Assembly (NCBI GenBank): GCA_013398955.1
Contig: VWPU01002115.1
Coordinates: forward strand, 186,001 to 250,000
DNA: 64,000 nt
Source: Callaeas wilsoni
Taxonomy: Eukaryota > Chordata > Aves > Passeriformes > Callaeidae
Direction of reading: 5' to 3'
Of this stretch, positions 25,831 through 40,190 are shown one piece after another. The notes below the pieces were generated by a model that searched no databases, was not told the origin of the DNA, and saw nothing but the letters and a program-made list of their open reading frames with translations. A program made the position numbers and the translations under genes. The stretch's first letter is position 1; each line of letters opens with the position of its first letter.

Positions 25831-28800
25831 AGCCATCTCAAGGCCCTGGCTTCTAGTTTGCCCCTTTATTTCTGAGAGGAGTTACGCACTAGGTATTAGG
25901 CAGAGTAGATCTGTTGTGTCTGGGTATTGCTGAACCTGTTAATTATTTCCTTAGTTAGGATCACTGAAGAAGATGAATGAACAACTAAATTTCTGCTTGT
26001 GACTCCAAGTGCCATGTAAACATGCCAGGAGATTATCTTTGCCCTCAGAAGACACTGCTGAGAATTGAATTACACCTCTGTTAAAAAAAGCGCCACATCA
26101 TGGTTCCTATGACCTCTTTAATTCTCTCTTAGGGATTATTAGAATTAAAGAATTATTAATTCCTTATATTAGGAAATAAGGGGGAAAATTATCATAATGC
26201 ACATGGTCAGCACTCCTCTTCACACACAAATAGTCAGGTTTAGCCCAGTAGTCTATGGCATAGATTTGGGACGGGTTTGTATATCCTGAGAAATGTTGCA
26301 CACTTACCTTCTCTGTCTGAAAGTGTCAGGAGAATTCTGATACTGATTTGACCCTATTGTCTGTGAGAAATTTTCCTTGGGTCAAGCTTGTGTTTTAATA
26401 GGAATAAAAGAAAGAAGAATTTTGTCTTTCACACCCTTATTGTTTTAACATACTTTTGGTTCTTCTTCAGCAATCTTTTTATTCTATATAGGTTCAGATA
26501 AATTTGTTTTAATATGTGAAAAGGGTTTTTACTGTTCTTAGAGGTTTATGGTGCTTAGTAGTGTGGTTATACACTGAAATTACAGCAGTGACTGCATGTA
26601 TGACTGCAGTGATCTCCATTTACACAACACATTTAAGTATACTCACACTTAGGTACACCCTCATGTACCAATTTATTAACAAACTCTTAAGTATACCTTA
26701 GAAAAGACAGCTTCCAAGAATAAAAAAAATATTCAAGTTTTACACCTACTCCATCCTTTAAAATTCTGTTTACTATGTCTCTATGTCTGATACATTTTCT
26801 AATTGATGCTAGTTAACATACTTGTCTATTTTTGCTGTTATCAAGCTTTTAAACATATTACTATTCAGCTTTTTCTTTTGTATGAAAAACCTCTTCCTAT
26901 TTCAACTTTGTTTTTTTAGAAGTAACTTCCTCCTACAACAACATTTTCTGTAAGAAAGTGAAGAATACCTAAATACCTTAAACAGGTTTCACAAGTTAAC
27001 AATTCTTCTGTAATTAGTCTGCAGACTACCTCTGGCTCCATGGATTTAAAGCTATCAGAGTTTACTGTTTTGTGAAAAATGTTTTACTTTGTTTGGACAT
27101 GCTTGTCATAAGTTTTTCAGTATATCATTATGCTTTAAAACCTCCCACTGGCAGCGTCTGGAAGGAAAAAATATAGTGTAAACTATAGAAGACCTAATGA
27201 CAGCTTCCTGCCAGCATTCATTCTTGAGTCATCAACACTCATTTTTGTTTTTGCTTTTGTGAAAATATGTCACAATCTAGTCTTTCATATAAATTGGCTA
27301 TTTTTCTAGCAGCCTAGTAGAGCATATATCCGTATCTTCTGCTTTCCCCTATTTTTTATCCTTTTCATTCCGTGGTATCTGTGTTTCTGGTCATGCCACC
27401 AGTGAGTGCACACATAAATTATACACCTAAAACCACTCATCACTGGAAAATTTATTGCTTCTAATATCTTTCTCATGAGCAGTTGTGTTTATTTCTGAGT
27501 TGACTTCTCTGGTAAAGACAGCAATGCACTTAGCTTTGGTTCAGTTCTTTGTTTTTTCACGACTTTCATTTTAGGTATTGCAGTGTATATGGGACCATGT
27601 CAGATTTTAAACATAAGCCTGTGCTGGGAATATGAAAATGGTTTTAGTTTATAATTAGAATGCTGAGTAAAAATAATAGTGGATTGCTATCTTTATTAAG
27701 TCTACTACTATCCTGCTGAAGCAATGGGCTGCACATGGGAGCAGAATATATCCTCCTGACGGAGCATATAATTGGCATTTTTTTCTTTTTCCCTTTGAAA
27801 TGCTATTTGGAGAAGGCAGAGGGCAGGAAGGAAGGTTGCTGTACTTTAAGATAAGGAACTTGAATCTTCTTTCTTATGTTCAGGAAACTTATGTTATTTG
27901 GTTTGGGAAATCTTTTATCTTCTGGGCCTCCCTTTGGCAGCTTAATTACTAATTCTGCTTAATTAAAATCAAGGAGACATACAAAAAATACTGTCTTGGA
28001 AAAGGAGATGCTATTCTCTTTTTTAAAAAAACCCCAAAAAATCAACAAACAAACCAAAGCAAACTTCTTTAAGCATTCTTTGCCAGTATTTTTGCTTTTT
28101 GCATATGAAGTACTAGCTGATTTGTAGTATTAGAATAACATAGTAAGTCAATAGTAGTTATTATTTATATTATCTCATGTTAGTGTGCATTTATAGCAGT
28201 GAGAGTTACCTTTTGTGATGGCTAATTTTCCCTGCTCTTGAGTTGGAATGTTGTATAACATTACATCAAGTACCATGACAGATTAAACTATATTCATAAT
28301 GCGTTACAGTAGGATAGCACTTATTCAAACAACTTGTATCACACCACATTTGTCTGTGTGACTCATGGCTTTGCATCATGAGGAGTCACTGTTGGACAGC
28401 AAGACATGTACAGCGGGGAGGTTTGGATAACCAGGATCATACTGTGATCGTTTAGGCTTTTTGTTGACCAAATCCATTATATGTAGAAAGGCTATATTTC
28501 TTTTTTTGTTCATTTATAGAAACCCTCTGTAAGATTATGCTATGAATTTACAGAACAGATGTTGTATTATAAACCATTACTTTTAATCTTGTCATGAACA
28601 GTAGATTTTAGATAAGTGGCACCAGCACGAAAAAGACCCCAGACTGAAAAAGCCAACTTAGAACAAGAGAATTGCTGATCTTTACTTTTGAAAAATAATT
28701 TTATTTACTCATTATAAAGAGTGTTTCTTAAAAGGAAAAAGAAGTAAACACTTAAGTTTTAAGTGCCAATCTCCCTTCCTAGATAAGAAAATATTCAAAG

Positions 28801-31800
28801 CACATCTTAAATGCATGCAACATTTTTTAAAGTATCCCTTATACCAATCAAGATCAAGAAAAATCCAAAATCTTTCACTAAAAAAGCCTGCAGTTGTCCA
28901 AACTGTGTTGCCTAAATGAGTGAGAATTATAGAAAGCTCCTATAGCTCTCTCTCTCTGTGGAGATTTTGCTTTGTAGGTGTTTCCTGTGAAATTCATCTC
29001 AGAGAGGGGAAGGAATTTAGATGTCATTTATGTGCATATGTGTGTGCTCACTGAAGTGATTTTGAAGCTCTTATATATGCACCAAGAAACTGGAGAAATT
29101 AGATATTTGGAAATGGAAATTAGTGGTCTTCCAGGCAATATCGCATCTAAAAGTGCTAAATCCTTTAATAAATAAACCTTGATTCAGACTGGAATGTCTT
29201 GGCTTGATGTTAAAGGTGATACTATGAAGGCCTTCTAGCTGTTGACTAGCCTCAAAGATAATTATCTCCGCATTCCAATCTTGTTCTGCCCTCAGCAGTG
29301 TCTGAGGCCTAAATGGAGCAAATGTTATTTCCTCTAGAAGTATATTATATTTCAACTATCCTCATTCCCAAACATTTAAAAAATATTTTTATCTGATTGG
29401 AAATACAAAGAATAAAATAAATAACTATCTGACCTGCTTCTAAAAGTCCTGTGTGCTTAATTTCAGCCATTGTAGGCAGTTTTCTAAATGAAACTGTATG
29501 TTGTGAGCACACAGTTATATTATTGGGGTCACTGCTTTTGTTGGACTGTAGATGAAAGAATAACCTTTTCTTTGCTGAACCTTTTGGAGACGATATGTCT
29601 TAAAACACATCGATACAATGTAAATTTCATTTACTGTAGCGGTACTGGAGCTAATTTGAGGGACTGAATAGCCCATCTGAAATGGAATATATGAGGATTC
29701 GGCATCTTGAAATGGATAGAAAAGCTCTTCTGCCTTAAAAAACTGACGCCTTAGTTCATACTGCACAGCTGCTTATTTAATACATGATAAATCTAAGAAT
29801 TTTTTGATTTTGTATTCTAAGTTCTGCTTGCATAAGTGAAATATAGATTTGATTCCTTTGAGGACTGCTGGGTATAGCAGAGACTTCTGTAATAAAGTTC
29901 TTCTGTGGGACAAAAGCCTGTACAAAGTTGAAAAAGAAAAGAAGCATTAGTTTAATAAATACTGTTTAAATGTGTATGTTTGCAAACACACTCTAATATA
30001 GTTCTAATGTATCCTCACTTGTGAGATTGTGTGTTCCGTGGATACGGACTCTGGACCTTAAAAAATCCTTCAAATGCACAACTTGATGTGTATGTAGTCA
30101 TCTCTGTTCTCCAAAACCAAGCCTCCCTTTGGAAGAGAGGGATTTAAAAATAATAAAATATATGTCCCCATGAGAGTTATTATACAGAATATGAGCAGTG
30201 ACAAGTGAGTTAGTTTACATGAAAGGTCAAGCAGATCCAAAATAAAGTTCTCATCAAGGCCAGTTTAATCCTCCTATCTGTAAGTTTTTTAAGTCCTGCC
30301 ACATAGCTTGTGGTCTTAATGCCCATATATTTTGCCTCAAAACAGAGTGCATAATACCAGCTTGTAGATCTGCATGTTTTCCGTTTATACTCTTTTGAAT
30401 GTTGCCTCATGTGGGAAGAGACTTGAGAGACTTAGAAGAAAAACAAAACTTTTAGATGAGGAATAAAAGGCAGCTTATGTTAGTTAAAGATTCTATGACT
30501 ACTCTTCCTTTTTTCATCTGGTTAGAAATATTATTATTCTTATCAAACTTTGTCTAATATATTTTGCCTGCAAAAATACATAGCTGTATAAAATGTATGT
30601 TTTTATATAACCCTAACTTATAAAGCCCATTACTTTGATGTCTAAATAATGTTCATACAAGAAGAGTTACCATGACAAAATCTTTAGTAAATTCCATAGA
30701 GGAATTATTATACTTCGGGCTAAGGCTTTATAGTATAATTTCTCTTGGTTTTCTTATTATTAACTGATTATTAATTTATCTATACAGAAAATTTCTTCAT
30801 ACTACCTGTAAACAGAATTCCTTCGTCTTAGGAGGCTGCCTTTCATAAGGCTTCCCTTTGTAATGTAATGTAAAGTGCAATTTAGGAAGCACAAATGCTC
30901 AGCCTAAATAACTGCTCTTCTGCAGTATTTACTCCAGCATATGGCAAAAAATGCATGTAATCGCTGAGTGAGGAAAGCTGCCTTACCCAAGGTTTAAAGC
31001 ATATAACCCACAGACAGGCTGAGCAATAACTGCTTCATAAGATGTGGGAAATCAATGAACTTCCGTAGGGAAGATCTGTTAGAATATTTCAGCTTTCAGA
31101 GAGTGAAGTACCATTTTCTGCTGCCTTTTTCTATTATTTTTTTGTACCTGGTAGAGACTCTGGAAGAGCCCAGTAATAAGATGAAGAGTGGTATAAATAT
31201 TATAATCTTCTGTTCCCCTTTTTCGGTCTAGCAAAACAAAATCCATCACTCAGTGGAAATGCATTTGGCTGGTATATCATTAACTATGAGACAAACAAAA
31301 AGTTTAGGTTTTAAAACATTAAGCTGCAGTATTTGCATTTTTGTACTTGTTCCAAATTCTCACGAACTGATGTGACAGAATTGAAATATTTGTTGTCTTT
31401 GTAGATGAGGCAATGATTTAAGTGACAGTTCTTTTTCTTCACTGGGGTATACTCACTGGAATTTGTTTTGATTTGGTAATAGTCAGAGAGTGTGGCTTTG
31501 TTGCTTGGAAAAGTGCAAGTTCTATAATTCAGCATCTTTGTTTTTCCCAAAAATGTGAACTGCTGTTCAATTTCCCAATGAGATGAAGATGAATTTTTCA
31601 GGAGCTAACCTGCTGTAAAACCATTGTTCTGAAGTCTTTTACTTCCTTTTCCTTCAAATAGTTATTGAGAAAAAATGTTCCGTTTCGGAAGGATAGTATT
31701 TCTTGGGCTGTCTTCCTACACTTGTCAGTCTTCTCTCCCCCACCTGACTTTTTCTCCCACCTCTGTAATCACAGCAAACCATTCTTACAGCTTCTTTTCT

Positions 31801-33480
31801 GCATAATGTGCGTGTGTAGAATTCTGCATGTTGTGTCTCTCTGCACCTTTGCAGCACTCGTGTGGCTGTGCAGTTATGTGTAAGGACCTGTTCAGTTGCT
31901 GCAGTTTCCTCCTGAGCTTGTGTGGCTGCAGCGCTGTGGAGGCATTGAAGGGCTCTGTTCCTGCCCTTGGCTTTTGCCAAGTGCTGGAAGTGCTGCCTTC
32001 CAGAGGCAGTTGAGCCCGTGCCACCATCTCCCATCTGGCTCCCTTTTCACACAAGTTCTGTTTCCTGAGGCTGTTGTTGAATTCAGCTCAGCATCCTGCC
32101 CCTTCAGCCCTGCTTCTTCCACCCACTGGGAATTTCTCTCTCACATGTCTCTTGAGAGAGGCACTGTGATCTGGGACTGATGTGGCCAGTGAGATTATTC
32201 CTGTGTAGTAGGTGTGTGGACAGTTTCATGGATAGGGAGCTACAATTAAGATTTCTCTTCAGTGCTCTGAAAAATTGACATGCTGATTGTGAACTGCCTT
32301 CGTTGAGGAATTCCTGTTGACAAATTGTGGGTTGATATTTTTGCTTCATCATGTGATCATTCCTAGCTTATCATGTGTTAATAATGGAGTCCAGTTGTCA
32401 GACATTTTGTTGTCCCACTCAAGCCTCTCTGACTGTCCCATGGGCTGCCCTACCCTGGACAGCCTCATAAGCACTTCAGTTCTGTTCCTATTGACTGGTC
32501 TTTCCCTGAAGTGACTCTCCAAAGGTGTTTTTAATTGCTTTATTTTTAATTATTATATTTATTATTACCCTATTAGTAAACTTGTGTTGCTTGTGTTCTT
32601 TCTGTATCTGAAACAGTTAAATTAGTCAACTGTTTGTACTTCTGCTCCATGTGTTCTCCTGTACTTCCCCCATGGCTCTGGATAAATTTGAGTCAGGTTG
32701 TAGGTATCAATTGCTATACCGAGTATTAAAATTTTTCTTCTTAAGAGTGATCTGTAACTGGGTGTGCCAGAGGAAAAACTTGGCTCTTTCATGACAGACA
32801 CACTTGACTTTTCTTAAAGTTATTGATATAGTTGATATTGCACTATATACAACAGGAAATAATTTTAGTTTTTAAGGAGGTAGCATGTTCATGCCACTGA
32901 ATTTTTTATGTATCCCAAGCCAATAAAATACTACATAAATAATTTTATAGCAAAAATGCCATAGGACTAAGTAAACAGGGAAATACTATCTGTATTAGGA
33001 AAAGAGCACAGATGTATCTTCCTTGGGCATTCAATACTTGCATGAACTTTTAGAGTCACAGAAGTTTTAAAGATGGCATGAAATATCTTTGATGCAGAAG
33101 CTGTATCTTCCAATCAGTTACATGAATCTTTATATTGCTGCCTGTTAATATTATTTATTAATACTCATTGTGTCAAACCTTGTTAGAAATTTGTTTTTTC
33201 TGAGATTCTTCACATAAAATTATCCAAGTATTTTCATACAATAACATTTTCACTTTAATAAGTCTTACTTGCTATTTCACAATATGTAAGCACAATTCAG
33301 GGTGTGGAAAACCTCTTACTTACATACACTACCTATTTTCAGTAAGACTTTAGACACACCATGTGAATCCCTGCTGTGTTTGAATACATTCTAAGGAAGC
33401 ATTTCTAACTTTAACAACATATTGGGATTATGGATTAAAAGCAGTGGAGAAGTGGCTTTATGCAGTGTAACCTAACAAGC
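25831..33480 (+). other. ERC2: ERC2 giant intron, non-coding
   Basis: AT-rich intron with no recognised transposable element. A relatively GC-richer patch at about 31850-32160 (TGTGGCTGCAGCGCTGTGG and neighbours) keeps overlapping frames of 60-126 codons open on both strands. None resembles a known family, and it may be a regulatory block or eroded repeat. Confidence 0.6.
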
Positions 33481-33819
33481 GTGCTAAGAATCAGCTTTTG
33501 GCAAGCAAACTCCCAATTTGCCCTCTCTCCCAGAAGCTGACCTGGTGGATGAAATAGTAGATGTGTGCATGATTCTAGGCATGCCTTCTCCAAAGATCAA
33601 CATTTGTACACACTTTAGTCACCTTTTATACGCAGTGCTATTGACATTAACCAGGGAGGCCGCTCTGACAGCACTGGGCTTTAACACCAGCCAAAGAGTT
33701 GCTCTGCTGTGCTTGCATGGTTTATCTGAAAGGACTCAACACTGAAATCACACAGCCTAATTGTTTTCAGCCCATAAGGGTTCTCTTCCAGATACAATAT
33801 CCTGTAGGACAATTGAGTG

Positions 33820-34720
33820 TCCGACTGAAATCAGCAGATGTTCAATAGTCAACTCAATTTACTTTACTTTTATGTTTCTGAAAACATTAGGTCGAGCTTT
33901 GTAATTTATCAATACATTATATCAAATCTGCTTTCACTTGCACAACTATAAAACACTTTTCATGCTGCCTTTGTAATTAGGTTTGGACAGTATCAGAGAA
34001 GTGTAAAAGCAGAGCTAAGGCTACCAGCTGCTTAAAAAGATCACAGACTTGCTCAGATGAAGCTCAGTGGAAAAGGGGAGAAAACGAACAGGATATGTCA
34101 ATGAAATAACTAATTTTCAAACTAAATGCAAAAATAAAAGGATGCTACTTTTTTTTTTTAAATATAAAGTGTACTTGCTCAGGTGCTCGGTCTTGTTTCC
34201 ATCACAATGCATGTCTGCGTGACTGAGTTGAATGGGGCCAAGTGCGAATTAGGCCTTGTCAGCGTAAAGTTTGCCTTGGAAAAAGAACATTTGTTGACTG
34301 ATTCTTGCAGCACTTTAAATATTGTATCGTTATTGACATAAAGTCTGAGGGCTGGTTTTTATTTTTTATTTTTAAACATATATAGCCTTGAAATATCAGA
34401 ATGTGACATTATTTACTTCATCATATATATAGTAGTGTTTTGCTGTTGATGAAAGAGTTTCTATTTGGAACAAAACATTCTAGCTGCATCTGAGAGGAGT
34501 ATTCTTGCCCACCCTTTTCAGTTTTCCTGAAGATCACATTAGCATTTTGTCAGTGAGTTGTCATACAGTGTATTTCAGCTGAAGCTAATTGAGAATATTG
34601 TAACTGGGGGCCAGTTGTGTGTCACAAGACTAAGTGTTTAAATAGATGACAGTGTTCCTGGGACTGCAGGGGAAGCATAATTTTTGTTTGTACTTGAGAA
34701 TAGCTTTTGTTTTCACCTGT
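33820..34720. promoter_or_regulatory. candidate conserved non-coding element(s)
   Basis: This stretch is free of repeats, has balanced complex sequence and dense factor-like motifs: TTGTAATTAGG (homeodomain type) near 33973, CACTTTTCATGCTGCC, GCATGTCTGCGTGACTGAG near 34209, and GAACATTTGTTGACTGATTC. Large introns of synaptic genes often hold vertebrate-conserved enhancers. This is a judgement from texture only; no alignment was possible. Confidence 0.25.
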
Positions 34721-34787
34721 CTAGGAACATGACCCTAGAGCACAGAGGTTACCGTTATTTAGATCATAATTTTGTTTGATTTAATTT

Positions 34788-34806
34788 AAAAAAAAAAAAA
34801 AAAAAA
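34788..34806. repeat. poly(A) run, A19
   Basis: Nineteen consecutive A, immediately after TTAATTT. No element body recognised upstream. Confidence 0.9.
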
Positions 34807-34912
34807 GTCATGCTTTTAGTTGTTGGTTTGTTTTGGCTTTTTTGGCTTTTTAAACTGATAGTTATTCTACTTAAGTGATTATGACCAGTATTTTCCAAAA
34901 TTATGTACTTAT

Positions 34913-34954
34913 ATTTTCCAATTATAGGTGAAATCACTATATTAATTGGAAAAT
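34913..34954. repeat. 12-bp inverted repeat (hairpin)
   Basis: Arms ATTTTCCAATTA (34913-34924) and TAATTGGAAAAT (34943-34954) are perfect reverse complements separated by 18 bases. The spacer itself contains GTGA-AA-TCAC. The whole 42-nt block is a near palindrome. Another ATTTTCCAA occurs just upstream near 34890. Confidence 0.85.
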
Positions 34955-37900
34955 CAAATCACAGATAATGAATCCAAGAATGATATTGTTGTGGTCCCAT
35001 ATTTTATTGAATTACTGAGGCTTAGAATAAGGTGATCAGTGTTCTAACTGCCAGTACCAGAAAAGTTAACCAATTGAATACAGTTCCCAGAACCTTCTTG
35101 CAAAATCTTAAATTAACTTAATAAAGACCACAACATTAGTAATCCTTTCACTTAGGATATCTATTTATTTTAAGGTATGGGAATCCACCAAATTCCAGAA
35201 TAATTCTGTGTAGAGATGGACATATGTCTCTGTCATAACACCGTGCTTATATAAGTAAACATGACTGGTAACCACCATGTGACAGTCAGCAAGGAAATAC
35301 TAAGGAAACTAAAGAACCTTCTCTCCCTGAATGTGGTTCCTGCAGGTCTGCATGGAAATACGTGCCCTCTCTATGCTGTGTCTCTTAACTTTATCTGAAT
35401 GAAACGAAACCTCGTGTATTCTTAACATAGCTCTTAGCAGGAGGATTAAATATACTTTAAATCCTACTTTTGGTAATGAAGTAATCTCAGTGAGGTTTTT
35501 GATTTCAAATTCTGCAACATGGCATCCCATTTGATAATTGTGCTCTTGTGTTCCTATGGACATGGCTCTTCCCTGGGGACTGCTGCTTTAGTGCTTCTGG
35601 TACTTCGTGTTGAACTGCCACTGCATTGCTGGCTGATGTCATTGGGCCCTATGTGTCTAGTCTTTTATGAGTTGAAAAACCAACCTGGAATTTATAAATT
35701 CTGCTTAATATTCTGTCAAATCCTTCACTTATGATGTTTATTTTAAAGCTTTTTTGCATTCTAGAGTATGGTTACTTTTCTCTGACAATATTCAAAGTTG
35801 TGAAACACAACATGTGTCTAATTTCTTTGTTTGGAAAGGTTCAGGAACATCAGCCTCCATAACTATACTGGTTTTGTTAGATCTATTTCCTGGGTTTAAG
35901 AACTGTGATGGAAGTCAGAGGTGAGGAATTTGTCTATGGATGACAAATAGGTTGGGAAGACAGTAGAGGGGAGGGTGGCAAAGAGTTTATTTCCTGTCTT
36001 GTAAAGCTCAGGATGACACTTTGCTACGTCTGCTTGCTTTTGTGAAAAACAGTTTGTAATGAAACTGTTGAGGCAGTTGCACACTGGCGAAATTTGCATT
36101 AGAAACAGGAAGAAACAAGATATTTACAAACCGTATTGCAGGACAGCACCGGAAATTTTAAAAGCAGTGGGTCCACGTGACTGGTGCTGGCGGTCCTGTA
36201 GGTGTGTAATTGAATTAGCCATGAGATAAAGTGGTTCTCTGCATGGCCAGCAGCTGCTGGCACAGGATCCTGGTACGCCTGGCACTCACCTTCACTGTGC
36301 CAGGCACAGGCAATGTGTTAATGTCAAAGGCTGAGGTCTCCAGCCTGAGAGTGGAAAGAGCTGGTAGGTGGATATTTGGTGTGTACAAATTCAGGCGTTT
36401 ATCTATTTTCCTTCATCTCTGTGAATGTGTTTTCTATGTCCTTAATCCAGTGACAGAATAAATTTGTAGGAAAGCTACAAAGAGAAAGTTTGAGTATTGT
36501 AGTCTTTCCTTTTTTACAATCTCATGCTTAATCTTGGGGGAAAACCCCCAAATACTATTTTTATTGAATTAATCTTCACAGAGCTGGAGATAACTGAAAT
36601 TTATGAAGTGTGTAATTTGGAGTAGAGAAAAAAAGCCATTTCCATAGGAAATGGAAAAAAACCACAATGCTTTCAAAACAACTGGATGGATTCTTACAGT
36701 GAATGACTTATCAAAATGCATCCAGCTTTATTGAATGAATGTAATTGTTTTTTAAACTTTTTCAAAAAATGTAATGGTTAATATTTTAAAAGTAAAGTAA
36801 AAGAATCTCTAAGTAAATAGATGGATTTCTTTATCTCCTTTTACTATGTAAAATTCATAAATGATCTATGTGCTAACAGATTAGGTTTTAAAATAAAATA
36901 GGTACAAAATTTTTGTATAGCTACTGATACTTGAAAAGGCAGTTAGGGAAATCAAAACCTCTTGTATTTATCACCAATATTATTGCCAAAATGAAGTGCC
37001 AACCCTTTAAAGGTAGTAGTACTAACTATACTAACCTTGATTGCTGGAATGTTGCCAGCTCTTTGTCATCCTGCAGAAATATATTATACGTGAACTGAGA
37101 AAACATGCAATTGTCCCTCCCCCTCTTCATTCCCACAAATTGGAACAGTATTATGTTAGCCTGAGTTGTACTGAGCCGAATCCAATCTGGAATTAAGAAT
37201 GCTCCAGGGCATTTTTAATAAACTGTCATTCATTTGAACTCTAACCTCCTTTAATTTGCAGAATCTGGTAACGCAGATATATTCTTCAGCCACATTAATT
37301 TCTTTTTCTTTTCTTATCTTGGTGTGAAACACTGCTGATAGCACTTAAAAATGTGAAGCTGCAGAATGAGTAGAAAGTGTTCATTGAAAATAGACTCAAA
37401 ACTAAGAAACAATTACTGTAGTTTAGTTTGCTGGGTTTCTGCCATTCTGAAATGTAAACTTAATTCTAGTGCAAATTTTAATAAAATCCCCAAAGTGCCA
37501 AGGTCAGTTAAGCTTTCTGCAAGTATGAAAAAAAAAAAAGGCTTTTATTACAAAATGCAGCAGATAAAATGAGGCCATTCTCCTGCAAAAGGGAAGAAAA
37601 CCCAGCTAGTAACATATTCAGGGCATAGAATACTCCCGAGCTAAGTGCATTCAGTGAGGTTCTCACTAGAAACTCTTTCAAAACATGTATACCTGGGAAT
37701 TCAAAACATGCAGGATTTGTGATTAGGAGCATTTACACTGAGGGATAGGGCTGGGAAAAGGGAGCAGCTTCCAGGTGGGAGCTGCCCCCAGCGCCTCTGC
37801 CCCTGCCAGGTGGTGCTGCTGGGCTGGGGCAGAGATTGCCCAAAACAAGAATTTTCATCTGTAATACTGCCTTCAGTGGCTAATTTTCCATTGTAACACA

Positions 37901-40040
37901 TCTGCTACAGCTATGTAATTAACATGGTGAGAGGATCGTTTGTGCAACTTCAACATTCACATGTTTACATTTGATAGGAGTTGATTTTAAAAAAAAAAAA
38001 CTGGTTTCTTGTGCACATGCCTGCCAATTGAATTTGGCTGTAGGTGTTGGTAGGACAGTTAAATACGAAAATGTGCAACCATGAACTTGGGTCATATTCA
38101 AAAAATGAAGAACTAGCTGGCAAATACGGTGTTGAAAGTGTAAATGAAAATAAAACTTTAAAGTTGACATGTGTTAACAATTTGTGGTTTGAAAAAGTTT
38201 TCATATTTAAGTTTTTAAAGTTTTTTTTCCCCTCTCTTTTAAACTTTGATCTCTTTTGTCTGCCAATGTAAGACTATGTTATTAATAGACATTAACAAAT
38301 CCACAGCTTTGTTTTCCACAAGTCTTTAAGTCTCTTAAATGTTTTGAAATGTAAATTAAGTGATATATGTGATATGAACTTGAGTAAGGATTCAGTCAAT
38401 TCATCAGGTTGGGTACCAAATTCAGAATATTGAAAGGGAGCACAACGATACTAAAAATACAGAAGTGCAAGAATTCTTCTTTTTTACATTCTCATCTGGC
38501 CAACAAATTTGCAAGTGAGGACTGTCTTGGTGTTTAAAGATACTGTCCCAAAGCTGGAGTCTGTATACATTAATTACTTTTCAGTTCTGATCCTTACTAC
38601 AGTTTCCATTAAGATATGTTGTCTGGAATTAAGTGATAGATTGGATGCTCAGCAGAAACTAGATGCAGTTTTTAAAAGGTACAAGGAAAAGCCTAAGAAA
38701 AAACCCAGAAAACAGTTAGAAATATCATATGTTTTAGCAGTTGAGTCTTGTCGTTGTTGGAGACAGCATGGGTTTATGTTCTTGCACTAAAGCAGAAGAT
38801 GACGTACCTGGCGTTATATTAGAATTTGAATCTATTTTTAAAGAAATATGATCTGACTCTTTCCTTCTGGCCTGTTAATTCTTCTTTTTTTTTATGGGAT
38901 TTAAGTGCAAATCCAGCTTTTTTATTTCTTTACTTCCCTCAAGTATATGTTCTTTTTGCTGCTTCTACTATGAACATTTACTAGACCGTCATTTTATACA
39001 GATACCTGAATTCATCATCTTTCTTCATGGTTTCTTCAGTGGAATCTGGCATCTGCAGAGACTCACGATTTTCACTCCTTGCTATTTCATTGAATATCAC
39101 CATTACACTGCTTTTACTTTCTGAGTGGAAGGTTGAATATCGGTAGTTTCAATACTACTGGTAATTCTGATGTGCATTCATGAAATACAGCTTCTTATGC
39201 ACTGCAGGGTATCAGATACGTTCTAGTATTTCACTGATCTTGTTAGAGTGTTTGTATAGATGGTGTAGAAGGAGTAAGTAATCAGTGTATCATTGGCAAA
39301 CAGGTTGTAAGTCCTCATTATAATTCATGACAACTCTGTTATTTATTTGTATTATTTATTGACCTGTTCATATAGAAACCAGTGTATATTGGAATTGAAA
39401 CAAAAATATGGCTTATAAGCACTGGTTGCCTGCTAGGAGGCTTTAGAGAACAACAGTAAAGTATGAGCCTGGGAGAAGTAGCCACACTGATGATAGGAGC
39501 ACTGTGGAATTTGGTCAGGCTTTTCAATTCACAGCAAAATTGAACTCCTTTCAATGCTTTGGATAACATGGATGAATGGAATATATCCTGTCTCCGATTT
39601 TATTTTATTTCATTTAGAAGTACTTCCTGAAGTGTTTTCTAGTTTATAAAGTAATAATATTTGGACAAAGGAGGTGAAAAGAACATACAGGAAATAGGAC
39701 ATTCATTATTCAAATCATTATATCTCACTTAAAAAAGAAATCTCTTTCACTTTATGTAGTGTCATTTGAAGAGGGGGAAATCCCACTGGCATGCTGGTTA
39801 CTGGAGGCTGTTCACATAAAATGATTCACCCCACAAGTAAAGCCTCTGCTGCCAGACAGGTGTCATTGCATAATCTCCATTCTTTAGTGTATTTCAATTT
39901 TTCCATGACATTTCTCCACGCTAAGGAAAGAGTGGGATCACCACAACTTTCCTTTACTTCATGCTTCAGAGCTTCCCACAGTTATCAAGAGGAAAACACC
40001 TTGATTGTTATTAGAGCAGTTGCAGATCTTTAAAGTCCAG
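34955..40040 (+). other. ERC2: ERC2 giant intron, non-coding
   Basis: AT-rich intron. It contains a small GC-rich patch at about 37745-37845 (GCTGCCCCCAGCGCCTCTGC), an E-box CACGTG at 36174-36179, and a short perfect hairpin at 36534-36551. No coding exon or repeat family recognised. Confidence 0.6.
36534..36551. repeat. perfect 7-bp hairpin with A4 loop
   Basis: TTGGGGG-AAAA-CCCCCAA is a perfect 18-nt stem-loop. It is not followed by a T run, and in an intron a terminator role is not expected. Confidence 0.85.
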
Positions 40041-40190
40041 GATGACAGAATAATTTGATTAGAAGGGACCACTAGAGACAATACACTATAAACCCCTACT
40101 CAAAGCAGGAATAACTTCAAAGTTGGATCAGATTCTCCAGACTTCATTCAATCAAAATCTTAAAATATTCAAAGACTAGAGAGTTTAGGG
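40041..40190 (-). mobile_element. CR1 LINE 3' fragment, antisense
   Basis: On the + strand the order GACAGAATAATTTGATTAG, AGAAGGGACCACTAGAGAC, ACCCCTACTCAAAGCAGGA, ACTTCAAAGTTGGATCAG and TCTTAAAATATTCAAAGACT follows the antisense of CR1-Y-like 3' ends (GGACCTCTGGAGATCATCTAG, CCTGCTCAAAGCAGG, CTTCAAAGTTGGATCAGG). Divergence is moderate. The element lies about 480 bp upstream of the second ERC2 exon. Confidence 0.8.

Noticed and set aside
31654..32180. Cluster of overlapping 60-126 codon frames on both strands
   Set aside because: A locally GC-richer patch lowers stop density; no product is recognisable and the frames compete with each other.
36534..36551. G5/C5 hairpin as a transcription terminator
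   Set aside because: Rho-independent-type hairpins do not terminate RNA polymerase II and there is no following T run.
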